Shown here: positions 1-6,077 of the stretch, piece by piece
Layout: each line of letters starts with the position of its first letter
Numbering within the stretch: the first letter of the stretch is position 1
Source: Oceanihabitans sp.
GTDB lineage: Bacteria > Bacteroidota > Bacteroidia > Flavobacteriales > Flavobacteriaceae
Direction: 5' to 3'
DNA: 9,361 nt
NCBI GenBank assembly: GCA_018067265.1
Contig: JAGPUY010000172.1
Coordinates: 1 to 9,361, forward strand
Notes under the pieces: generated by a model
Database searches by the model: none
The model's input: only the letters and a program-made list of their open reading frames with translations
What the model was told of the DNA's origin: nothing
Program-made: the position numbers and the translations under genes

Positions 1-115
1 TCATTATTTCCTGAAAAATTCGACTTCCTATATCATCATAAAAATATTTAGAGGATAAGTGTTTCTTTTTAGATGATAATCCTTCAATTACATCGTTTGC
101 AAAATCTGTATTCAT
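1..115 (-). CDS. egtD: L-histidine N-alpha-methyltransferase (EgtD-like), 5' end only, cut by window edge
   Basis: Reading the minus strand from the ATG at 113-115 gives 38 N-terminal residues before the window ends. They include DVIEGLSS (residues 8-15) and SKYFYDDIGSRIFQEI (22-37), the characteristic N-terminal signature of EgtD-type SAM-dependent histidine methyltransferases (DUF2260 family: a DVLxGLS segment followed by KYFYDDxGSxLFxxI). EgtD trimethylates the alpha-amino group of histidine to hercynine, the first step of ergothioneine synthesis. The gene lies 73 bp downstream of egtB on the same strand, so co-transcription is likely. The catalytic and SAM-binding parts are outside the window and cannot be checked. 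A related methyltransferase making a different methylated histidine cannot be excluded, but the egtB neighbour supports this call. Confidence 0.86.
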   Translation of the reverse strand, partial: MNTDFANDVIEGLSSKKKHLSSKYFYDDIGSRIFQEIM

Positions 116-152
116 TATAGTGATAATCGTTTTTCTAAAGTGGTTGGTATTA

Positions 153-185
153 ATACTGTACTAGCAGCATGCAGTACTGCAGTAT
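153..185. repeat. Imperfect inverted repeat in the egtB-egtD spacer
   Basis: The arms atactg (153-158) and cagtat (180-185) pair, and an inner tact/agta pair continues the stem after a 3-nt bulge. The segment also holds the short palindromes gcatgc and gcagtactgc. It sits between the egtB stop codon and the egtD start, where it could form an RNA hairpin affecting mRNA stability or the relative expression of the two genes. It is not followed by a T-run, so it does not look like an intrinsic terminator. Confidence 0.4.
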
Positions 186-188
186 CTC

Positions 189-1343
189 TTATTTTTTTAC
201 TAATCGAATTCCAGAGAACATCCATTGTAAACTGGCGTGAAAAAAGTTTCGATAGGTTTTTCTACTATGATTTTTTGGGGTAGCAATAGATGCACCACGT
301 AATACTTGTAAATTCACCATAAACTTTCCGTTGTACTCGCCTAAAGCACCATCTGCTTTTGTAAAATTAGGATATGGTTGATAGGCACTTGCTGTCCATT
401 CCCAAAGCTGTCCATACTCTAATTGATCTGCAGCAACTTCCCATTCAAACTCGGTAGGCAAACGCATTCCTTTCCATTCGGCAAAGGCATAGGCTTCATA
501 ATAACTAATATGTGTAACTGGTAAATTCGGGTCGATTTCTTCTAATCCGTTACAATTATAATACTTCCAAACCCCATTGGTAAAGTGCCAATATAAAGGT
601 GCTTTTATGTTGTTTTTACAGATGAAATCCCATCCTTCGGCATGCCATAAATTAAAATTAGCATAGCCTCCATCTTTCATAAACTCCAAATATTCTCCAT
701 TAGTAACTAGTCTATTTGAAATTTGAAAAGGATGGATATATACTTTATGAACTCCTAATTCATTATCAAAACAGAAATCCTTTCCGGCATGTCCAATGGT
801 ATAAATACCTTCTTTAATAGAAATAAATTCTTGTTTTTGTTTTTCTTCGGAAAGTAAAAAAGCCCTTTCATATTTTGGGAATGTAGGCTGATATCCTAAA
901 AGATACTTGATATCATAAGCTAATAATTCTTGATGCTGTTGCTCATGATGGATACCTATTTCTACTAATTCTAAAAGTGCTTCGTCAGTATTTTCATTCA
1001 ATAATGCCATTACATTTTGAGTGACATAATTTCTATATGCATACACTTCTTTTACGGTTGGTCGCGTCATTAAACCGCGATTAGGACGCAAAACGCGTTC
1101 GCCAGCATTGTTGTAATAACTATTGAATAAATAGGCGAAATCCGAATCAAAAACAGAATAATTGTCTTTAAATTTAGAAAGAATAAATTGCTCAAAAAAC
1201 CAAGTAGAATGTGCTAAATGCCATTTTGGCGGCGAAACATCTACAATGGGCTGCACCGAATAATCTTCCGTTTGTAACGGTTTACAAATAGCTTCCGTTT
1301 GTAAACGAACTTCTTGAAATGTACTTAGAATTGTCTTTACCAA
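189..1343 (-). CDS. egtB: Ergothioneine biosynthesis sulfoxide synthase EgtB (DinB + FGE-sulfatase domains)
   Basis: A 384-residue protein with full EgtB architecture. An N-terminal DinB-like domain (about 8-150) contains SPPKWHLAHSTWFFE (37-51) and IHHEQQHQELL (131-141). H133 and H137, with H45 or H42, are the expected three-histidine site for non-haem iron. A C-terminal formylglycine-generating-enzyme-like domain (about 175-384) has WEWTASAY (314-321), an LRGAS segment (348-352) and TYRNFF (363-368), and ends in GIRLVKK. EgtB joins hercynine to cysteine or gamma-glutamylcysteine with O2 to form the sulfoxide intermediate of ergothioneine. No EgtA or lyase is visible, so the sulfur donor cannot be inferred. 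The start used is TTG at 1341-1343: there is no in-frame ATG before the upstream in-frame stop, the preceding bases are A-rich, and it leaves a normal short N-terminus before VRxxTE. It heads a probable egtB-egtD operon on the minus strand. Confidence 0.94.
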   Translation of the reverse strand: MVKTILSTFQEVRLQTEAICKPLQTEDYSVQPIVDVSPPKWHLAHSTWFFEQFILSKFKDNYSVFDSDFAYLFNSYYNNAGERVLRPNRGLMTRPTVKEVYAYRNYVTQNVMALLNENTDEALLELVEIGIHHEQQHQELLAYDIKYLLGYQPTFPKYERAFLLSEEKQKQEFISIKEGIYTIGHAGKDFCFDNELGVHKVYIHPFQISNRLVTNGEYLEFMKDGGYANFNLWHAEGWDFICKNNIKAPLYWHFTNGVWKYYNCNGLEEIDPNLPVTHISYYEAYAFAEWKGMRLPTEFEWEVAADQLEYGQLWEWTASAYQPYPNFTKADGALGEYNGKFMVNLQVLRGASIATPKNHSRKTYRNFFHASLQWMFSGIRLVKK

Positions 1344-1391
1344 AATGCGTTTTCTTTTAATTTTATTTCTAGTTCTCGTTTTCTATATGCT

Positions 1392-1421
1392 GTAAATTAT
1401 CCATTTTTACATACTTTCAAA
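1392..1421 (-). promoter_or_regulatory. Possible Bacteroidota-type promoter for egtB
   Basis: On the minus strand, TTTG (1421-1418) is followed after 18 bp by TAATTTAC (1399-1392), which matches the Bacteroidota -7 consensus TAnnTTTG at 4 of 6 defined positions. It lies about 50 bp upstream of the TTG start of egtB. Position and spacing are reasonable, but the match is partial and such boxes are frequent by chance in AT-rich DNA. Confidence 0.27.
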
Positions 1422-1708
1422 AGGCATTTAACAACAATTTTAATTTCCGTGGAATAAAGGTTTCTCCAAATGTTTTTTTGTGGATTTTTATAATCGTAAT
1501 GCACAGTCACTTCCGGTAATGGTTTTAAATCGGAAAACAAAAGTGTTTATCGTATTCCTTTTTGTCGCATTGTAGTCACAATTCTTTCAACATATTTACT
1601 TCTATATTTATCTTTTTCTTCTTAAAACTTAAATTGCAACGCGATAATCGACACACATACGATATTCTCATATCCTTTTATGCGCAAGTAAAAACACTTC
1701 CTTTTACA
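1400..1708 (-). pseudogene. Possible degenerate coding relic, family not recognised
   Basis: The interval from about 1405 to 1885 has no intact gene. One minus-strand frame, read from 1708 to the stop at 1397-1399, runs 103 codons with only two internal stops (TAA at 1622-1624 and 1547-1549). The segments have protein-like composition: KGYENIVCVSIIALQ, then KYVERIVTTMRQKGIR, then DLKPLPEVTVHYDYKNPQ followed by NIWRNLY. In DNA this AT-rich about seven stops would be expected. There is no good start codon and I recognise no family. It could be a decayed gene, perhaps of a mobile element near the tRNA, or chance openness. The rest of the gap (1709-1885) shows nothing convincing on either strand. 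Confidence 0.25.
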
Positions 1709-1886
1709 TTAGGCTATAATTAAACATCCTATAGTCTTTGAACCTGTTTTATCGATTTTATAAAGCTACGCAATATGTTTTAAAGAAGTACAAAGAAGAT
1801 AAACCGAGAATACACTAGCACTTAAAACGCACGAAACCTGCGAAATACCAGTTGCAAAAGGAGAAAAACAAAAGATATCTAAACAA

Positions 1887-1917
1887 AAAAAGCTTCAACA
1901 TAATGTTGAAGCTTTTT
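1887..1917 (-). terminator. Strong intrinsic terminator of tRNA-Leu
   Basis: A perfect 14-bp stem (1887-1900 with 1904-1917; core gcttcaaca/tgttgaagc) has a 3-nt loop. On the minus strand it is followed by a T-run (complement of the A-run 1885-1891). It begins 7 bp past the tRNA-Leu 3' end, exactly where its terminator is expected. The A/T-flanked stem could work in both directions. Confidence 0.9.
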
Positions 1918-1923
1918 ACTCTG

Positions 1924-2005
1924 TACAGGCGGAGAGACTCGAACTCTCACACCTCGCGGCACTAGATCCTAAGTCTAGCGTGTCTACCAATTCCACCACG
2001 CCTGC
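1924..2005 (-). tRNA. tRNA-Leu (anticodon UAG)
   Basis: The minus strand folds as a type II tRNA of 82 nt. The acceptor GCAGGCG (2005-1999) pairs with CGCCTGT (1931-1925), with G:U at the end pair, followed by discriminator A and no encoded CCA. The D-arm contains TGGTAGAC. The anticodon stem CTAGA/TCTAG encloses the loop CTTAGGA, giving UAG. The long variable arm around TGCCGCGAGGTGT is typical of leucine tRNAs. The T-arm is GAGAG-TTCGAGT-CTCTC. It reads CUN leucine codons. It is a single-gene unit with its own promoter upstream and terminator downstream, divergent from the M20 peptidase gene. Confidence 0.97.
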
Positions 2006-2010
2006 AACTT

Positions 2011-2027
2011 ATCCGATAATTTCGGAT
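2011..2027 (-). repeat. Perfect 6-bp inverted repeat in the tRNA-Leu 5' leader
   Basis: The sequence atccga-taatt-tcggat is a hairpin-forming dyad between the -7 box and the mature tRNA 5' end. In the precursor RNA it would sit just before the RNase P site, or straddle the transcription start. Its role is unknown. Confidence 0.5.
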
Positions 2028-2029
2028 TG

Positions 2030-2037
2030 CAAATATA
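2030..2037 (-). promoter_or_regulatory. -7 promoter box of tRNA-Leu
   Basis: On the minus strand the sequence is TATATTTG, a perfect match to the Bacteroidota sigma-A -7 consensus TAnnTTTG. It lies 24 bp upstream of the mature tRNA 5' end, a normal distance for a short leader. No clear TTG -33 element is seen at the expected spacing. Confidence 0.6.
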
Positions 2038-2093
2038 AACAATACTTTTAATATTCATAACATCTAAATCAAGAAAATTATTCCCCTTTTTTG

Positions 2094-2101
2094 TACTTTT
2101 A
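2094..2101 (+). promoter_or_regulatory. Possible -7 box of the M20 peptidase gene
   Basis: TACTTTTA matches TAnnTTTG at all but the last position, 19 bp before the ATG at 2121. No -33 TTG is apparent upstream. This tRNA/peptidase intergenic region must carry divergent promoters, so a plus-strand promoter near here is expected; the exact box is tentative. Confidence 0.3.
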
Positions 2102-2120
2102 CAAAAACCGTAAATTTATT

Positions 2121-3509
2121 ATGAAAGACATTAAAAAATATATCGATCAGCACAAGGATAGATTCTTAAACGAATTAATAGAACTCCTTAAAATCCCGTC
2201 TATTAGCGCAGATTCTGCATACAAGAAGGACGTTTTAAAAACAGCAGATGAAATTAAGTCAAGTCTTGAAAAAGCGGGTTGTGAAAATGTAGAAATTTGT
2301 CAAACAAAAGGATATCCTATTGTATATGGCGATAAAATTATAGATAAAAACTTGCCAACCGTGCTCGTTTATGGTCATTATGACGTGCAACCACCAGACC
2401 CTATTAACTTATGGGATTCTCCTCCTTTTGAACCTGTTATCAAGAAAACAGAACTGCATCCAGAAGGCGCAATTTTTGCTCGTGGTGCATGTGATGATAA
2501 AGGACAAATGTATATGCACGTGAAAGCCATGGAGCTTATGACGCAAACCAACCAATTGCCTTGTAACGTGAAATTCATGATTGAAGGGGAAGAAGAAGTT
2601 GGTAGTGCAAGTCTTGCCGATTTTGTAAAAGAAAACCATGAAAAACTAAGTAACGATGTTATTTTAATTTCAGATACTGGAATGATTGCCAAAGACACAC
2701 CTTCTATAACTACCGGATTACGTGGTTTAAGTTATGTAGAAGTAGAAGTTACTGGTCCGAATAGAGATTTACATTCTGGATTATATGGTGGCGCAGTTGC
2801 AAACCCAATCAACGTATTAACCAAAATGATTGCTTCTTTACATGATGAAAACAATCACATTACCATTCCTGGTTTTTATGATAATGTAGAAGAACTTAGT
2901 ACAGAAGAAAGAGCCGAAATGGCAAAAGCTCCTTTCTCTTTAGACAACTATAAAAAAGCTTTAGATATTGATGCGGTTTATGGGGAAGCAGGATATTCTA
3001 CCAATGAAAGAAATTCGATAAGACCAACTTTAGATGTTAACGGAATTTGGGGAGGTTACACTGGCGAAGGCGCAAAAACCGTAATTGCAAGCCAAGCATT
3101 TGCAAAAATTTCGATGCGTTTAGTACCAAATCAAGATTGGGAAGAAATCACACAACTCTTTAAAAAACACTTTGAAAGTATTGCTCCTAAAGGCGTTACC
3201 GTAAAAGTAACACCACATCATGGCGGACAAGGTTATGTAACACCTATCGACAGTATTGGTTACAAAGCAGCAAGCAAAGCCTATACAGATACTTTTGGAA
3301 AAACGCCAATTCCGCAACGTAGCGGAGGAAGTATCCCTATTGTTTCGTTGTTTGAAAAAGAATTAAAAAGCAAAACTATTTTAATGGGATTTGGTTTAGA
3401 TAGTGACGCTATTCACTCTCCAAATGAGCATTTCGGCGTATGGAATTACCTAAAAGGTATTGAAACTATTCCTTATTTCTACCACTATTTTACAGCATTA
3501 AATAAATAA
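2121..3509 (+). CDS. M20-family zinc dipeptidase (CNDP/carnosinase-like)
   Basis: A 462-residue cytoplasmic metallopeptidase with every expected M20 active-site residue. H86 lies in VYGHYDVQP with D88, and D125 in CDDKG is the bridging ligand. E158/E159 in EGEEEVGS are catalytic base and ligand, D185 lies in ISDTG, and H432 in AIHSPNEHF. The inserted dimerisation/lid domain (about 195-380) has TGLRGLSYVEVEVTGP and DLHSGLYGG. GSIPIVSLF near 400 is typical of CNDP-like dipeptidases. Length is normal. Such enzymes hydrolyse dipeptides or beta-alanyl dipeptides with two zinc or manganese ions; the exact substrate cannot be read from the sequence. The ATG at 2121 is preferred over an in-frame TTG at 2091: it begins a normal M20 N-terminus, and the upstream extension overlaps the likely promoter. 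No signal peptide is seen, so it acts in the cytoplasm. Confidence 0.95.
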   Translation: MKDIKKYIDQHKDRFLNELIELLKIPSISADSAYKKDVLKTADEIKSSLEKAGCENVEICQTKGYPIVYGDKIIDKNLPTVLVYGHYDVQPPDPINLWDSPPFEPVIKKTELHPEGAIFARGACDDKGQMYMHVKAMELMTQTNQLPCNVKFMIEGEEEVGSASLADFVKENHEKLSNDVILISDTGMIAKDTPSITTGLRGLSYVEVEVTGPNRDLHSGLYGGAVANPINVLTKMIASLHDENNHITIPGFYDNVEELSTEERAEMAKAPFSLDNYKKALDIDAVYGEAGYSTNERNSIRPTLDVNGIWGGYTGEGAKTVIASQAFAKISMRLVPNQDWEEITQLFKKHFESIAPKGVTVKVTPHHGGQGYVTPIDSIGYKAASKAYTDTFGKTPIPQRSGGSIPIVSLFEKELKSKTILMGFGLDSDAIHSPNEHFGVWNYLKGIETIPYFYHYFTALNK

Positions 3510-3521
3510 TTTTTGGGTGTT

Positions 3522-3556
3522 ACCACCTTTTGCTTTTTTAATAAGCAAAAGGTGGT
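3522..3556 (+). terminator. Terminator-like hairpin after the M20 peptidase gene
   Basis: A perfect 14-bp stem (3522-3535, accaccttttgctt, with 3543-3556) with a 7-nt loop starts 12 bp after the stop codon. The 3' side is followed by only a short cttttc rather than a long T-run. It is either a weak intrinsic terminator or a 3'-end-stabilising hairpin. Confidence 0.6.
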
Positions 3557-3716
3557 CGCGCTTTTCATTATATCTTTTCTGCGAAGCAGTGCCAAATTTA
3601 TTTTGCGATCTTACACATAAATTTATTAATACTAAAATGTTTAAATTACAGGAATAAGAGCTTCACAAAAAAGGATGCCATTGCAATTGCTAACACAAAG
3701 CAGACATAACTATTAA

Positions 3717-4574
3717 ATGAAGAATAGCCACTTTAAACATCTATTAGAACTTACATTAGCAACTTGCTTTATAAGTACTTCTGGTGTTTTAGGTAAATAT
3801 ATAGACATGCCAACCGAAGTACTCGTTTGGTGGCGAAGTGCATTAGCTTTTATCATACTTTTTGTCTACTGCAAGTATAAAAAAATAGACCTGAGCCTTC
3901 ACGCTAAAAAAGACAGGCTTCCTTTTCTTTTAAGTGCCTTTTTTATGGGAGCACATTGGATTTCCTATTTCTATGCGCTCAAACTATCTAATGTTGCCTT
4001 AGGCATGCTTTCCCTTTACACCTTTCCTGTTATAATTGCACTTTTAGAACCTTTATTTATTAAAGTAAAATTCGATCCAATGCATATCGTATTAGGAATA
4101 CTAGTGCTTTTGGGCATTTATATTCTTGCTCCAGATTTTAATCTAGAAAACTCGAATGTAAAAGGAGTGTTTTTAGGGCTTCTTTCTGCTGTATTTTATG
4201 CCTTACGAATTCTAATATTAAAACAACATGTAGCTACATATAATGGTACCACATTAATGGTGTATCAACTATTAATACTTACTGTGCTATTGGCGCCATT
4301 CTTATTTTTTAAAGATACTAGCACCATAAAAACCGAATATCCTTACGTCCTTATATTAGCAGTATTAACGACCGCTATCGGACATACACTCTTTATAAAA
4401 AAACTACAGTATTTTAGTGTGAGTACCGCAAGTATCATTAGTAGTACGCAACCGGTTTTCGGAATTATTCTAGCCTATTTATTCTTAAACGAAATACCAA
4501 CATCAAACACCTACATTGGTGGTTCTTTAATAATTGCGACAGTTATTATAGAAAGTATACGCTCTAAAAAGTAA
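3717..4574 (+). CDS. EamA/DMT-superfamily transporter (10 TM)
   Basis: A 285-residue, very hydrophobic protein with the two-fold EamA layout of about ten transmembrane helices. The N-terminal half has SGVLGKYIDMPTEVLVWWRS (22-41), then ALKLSNVALGMLSLYTFPV, the conserved end of the first EamA repeat. The second half starts near VKGVFLGLLSAVFYALRILI and ends with STASIISSTQPVFGIILAYL and FLNEIPTSNTYIGGSLII, the hallmark C-terminal EamA repeat. Members export or import amino acids, nucleosides or other small metabolites in the inner membrane; the substrate cannot be assigned. The ATG at 3717 gives the expected short cytoplasmic N-terminus. The 160-bp gap upstream, after a hairpin, suggests its own promoter, though no clear box was found. 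Its stop is 10 bp from the convergent M28 gene's stop. Confidence 0.92.
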   Translation: MKNSHFKHLLELTLATCFISTSGVLGKYIDMPTEVLVWWRSALAFIILFVYCKYKKIDLSLHAKKDRLPFLLSAFFMGAHWISYFYALKLSNVALGMLSLYTFPVIIALLEPLFIKVKFDPMHIVLGILVLLGIYILAPDFNLENSNVKGVFLGLLSAVFYALRILILKQHVATYNGTTLMVYQLLILTVLLAPFLFFKDTSTIKTEYPYVLILAVLTTAIGHTLFIKKLQYFSVSTASIISSTQPVFGIILAYLFLNEIPTSNTYIGGSLIIATVIIESIRSKK

Positions 4575-4584
4575 AAAAAACGAT

Positions 4585-5958
4585 TTAGTCTTTTATAATT
4601 TTAGAAATCTTGAATTTATTATTTGTACGTGCTTTTAAAAAATAAACACCATTACTTAAAGCACTTAAATCTAATATAGTCTTCGACCCTGAAGACGTTT
4701 TAGCTAGTATCTTTTTTCCTGAGATATCATATAGCTCTAAAACTACTGCATCCGAAATAGAAGGTATATCTACCACTAAATTCGTTTTCACAGGATTAGG
4801 GTATAACACAATTTCACTATCGCTAAACGTTTCCATTCCTAAAGAATTAATAGTAATAGGCATACTCTTTTCCACACAAGACCCAGAACTAATTTCCACT
4901 ACATAATTACCATTAATTATAGGCGTATAACTTTGATTTGTTGCTCCTACAATACTCGTATTGGTATCATAATTAAACCACTGATAAGCAGCGCCATTTT
5001 GGTTCGCTGTTAACGTATTTATATTCTGAGTAACCGTATTATCGACAGCTACAAGACCTGCTTTAGTAACCATATAGCCCATAATTAATTTAGTCAGCTG
5101 ATGGTAATATGGAAAATTTAAAGTGCTGTATCTATCATTAGAACTATGGTAAAAAGGCGTTTCGTCTCCAGATTCCCACGACTCTCCAACCAAAACCGCA
5201 GAATAATCTCGATTCCAAAATCTAGCATGATCACTAGCAGTAGTTCCAGGATTTACGACATTAACTTCTAATGTAAATCCGTATTCTGGCGTATTCAAAA
5301 TAGAAATAAGATCATCTTTCATGGTTAAAGAGTTTCCAACATCTCTAACATCAATATCAAAATTATTATCATTATCCCCATCATAACCCATCATATCAAT
5401 ATTTAAAACACCTAAAATATTGTCATTATTTGCAGCAGCTTGATTGGCATAATACGCAGCTCCTTGCAGACCTATTTCCTCTTCATCCCAAAGCGCATAC
5501 ACAATGGTGTTATCTAAACATTGTGTAGATAAAATTCTTGCTATCTCTAAAATAGCTGCTGTTCCTGATGCATTATCATCGGCACAATAATCTGCAACCG
5601 AATCGTAATGTGCACAAATAATGTAAATATTATCCGGGTTTGTTTTACCAAGTTGTGTCCCGATAATATTTCGTCTACCAGCTTCCCCATCAATCAATTG
5701 ATTGCTTACCGTAATATTATCTAACCGGTCAAATTTCTGGTATAAATAATCCGCTGCCAATTCATTATTAGAATGTATTCTATTGGTTATGGTAACCTCG
5801 TTTCCGTTAATAGTGGTAGGCTGTTCTCCTGTAAATTCTCTTAAAGTCAGCTGTAAAGAATCTAACTGTACTTGATTTATTATCTCTGTAATCGTCTGGC
5901 CATTTACAAAAGAGGTTATCAATAGAGAACATAAAAGAATAAAATATAATTTTTTCAT
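4585..5958 (-). CDS. Secreted M28 aminopeptidase-like protein with T9SS sorting domain
   Basis: A 457-residue exported protein. A signal peptide (1-20, ending VNG before Q21) leads into a short pro-region, then an M28 zinc peptidase domain (about 95-305). Expected zinc and catalytic residues are H117 and D119 in CAHYDS, D127 in CADDNASG, E160/E161 in WDEEEIGLQG, D188 in NIDMMGYDG and H271 in FYHSSND. A segment with AYQWFNYDTN and YVVEISSGSC (about 310-370) resembles Ig-like/PKD inserts. Residues 383-457 start with IVLYPNPV, carry ELYDISGKK and DLSALSNGVYFL, and form a type A T9SS C-terminal sorting domain. It is therefore exported by Sec, then carried by T9SS to the cell surface or medium, where it probably trims N-terminal residues from peptides. 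It is divergent from the BlaI-like gene and convergent with the EamA gene, with no terminator hairpin visible between the stops. Confidence 0.95.
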   Translation of the reverse strand: MKKLYFILLCSLLITSFVNGQTITEIINQVQLDSLQLTLREFTGEQPTTINGNEVTITNRIHSNNELAADYLYQKFDRLDNITVSNQLIDGEAGRRNIIGTQLGKTNPDNIYIICAHYDSVADYCADDNASGTAAILEIARILSTQCLDNTIVYALWDEEEIGLQGAAYYANQAAANNDNILGVLNIDMMGYDGDNDNNFDIDVRDVGNSLTMKDDLISILNTPEYGFTLEVNVVNPGTTASDHARFWNRDYSAVLVGESWESGDETPFYHSSNDRYSTLNFPYYHQLTKLIMGYMVTKAGLVAVDNTVTQNINTLTANQNGAAYQWFNYDTNTSIVGATNQSYTPIINGNYVVEISSGSCVEKSMPITINSLGMETFSDSEIVLYPNPVKTNLVVDIPSISDAVVLELYDISGKKILAKTSSGSKTILDLSALSNGVYFLKARTNNKFKISKIIKD

Positions 5959-5984
5959 AAAATAGGTTGTAATAATTTTTAAGG

Positions 5985-5992
5985 TAAAGGTA
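5985..5992 (-). promoter_or_regulatory. Possible -7 box of the M28 peptidase gene
   Basis: On the minus strand the sequence is TACCTTTA, matching TAnnTTTG except at the last base, 27 bp upstream of the start codon. If real, the first BlaI-type dyad (6015-6028) would lie just upstream of this promoter, near its -33 region, so repressor binding could also affect this gene. Confidence 0.35.
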
Positions 5993-6014
5993 AAGCAATT
6001 AAAATTATTTCTGC

Positions 6015-6028
6015 TCTACACTTGTAGA
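6015..6028. promoter_or_regulatory. BlaI/MecI-type operator 1
   Basis: A perfect dyad, TCTACA-CT-TGTAGA, contains the TACAnnTGTA core recognised by BlaI/MecI-family repressors. It lies upstream of the BlaI-like gene. The TTG at 6022-6024 is 20 bp before the -7 box at 6045, the right spacing for a Bacteroidota -33 element, so the operator covers it. Confidence 0.85.
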
Positions 6029-6052
6029 ATCAATTTTTATATTCTACATTTG
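6022..6052 (+). promoter_or_regulatory. Promoter of the BlaI-like/M56 operon
   Basis: TTG (6022-6024), a 20-bp spacer and TACATTTG (6045-6052) match the Bacteroidota -33 TTG / -7 TAnnTTTG promoter, with the -7 box perfect. The predicted start near 6058 gives a leader of about 20 nt. Both elements are inside repressor dyads. Confidence 0.7.
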
Positions 6053-6056
6053 TAGA
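6043..6056. promoter_or_regulatory. BlaI/MecI-type operator 2
   Basis: A perfect dyad, TCTACA-TT-TGTAGA, identical to operator 1 except for the two central bases and centred 28 bp from it. Its middle forms the -7 box TACATTTG, so bound repressor would directly block polymerase. Confidence 0.87.
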
Positions 6057-6062
6057 GAACAA

Positions 6063-6076
6063 TCTAAATATGTAGA
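6063..6076. promoter_or_regulatory. BlaI/MecI-type operator 3 (one mismatch)
   Basis: TCTAAA-TA-TGTAGA, one base from the perfect dyad, is centred 20 bp after operator 2 and ends 1 base before the ATG. It lies in the presumed mRNA leader. It is probably a weaker site that extends repressor occupancy downstream. Confidence 0.65.
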
Positions 6077-6077
6077 G

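Noticed and set aside
1924..2005. tRNA-Leu as an attachment site of an integrated element
   Set aside because: No integrase and no second copy of the tRNA 3' end were found in the window.
2091..2120. Upstream TTG start for the M20 peptidase, adding 10 residues
   Set aside because: The extension overlaps the likely -7 box and is not peptidase-like; the ATG at 2121 gives a standard N-terminus.
2378..2698. Minus-strand open frames inside the M20 gene (also 2409-2639 and 3120-3317)
   Set aside because: They lie opposite a clear M20 active-site coding sequence and encode no recognisable domain; shadows of the real gene.
3557..3716. Small gene between the M20 and EamA genes (ATG near 3637, encoding MFKLQE)
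   Set aside because: Only six codons, with no supporting signal.
5807..5998. Minus-strand frame overlapping the M28 signal peptide region
   Set aside because: It is a shifted frame of the M28 gene, without its own conserved features.
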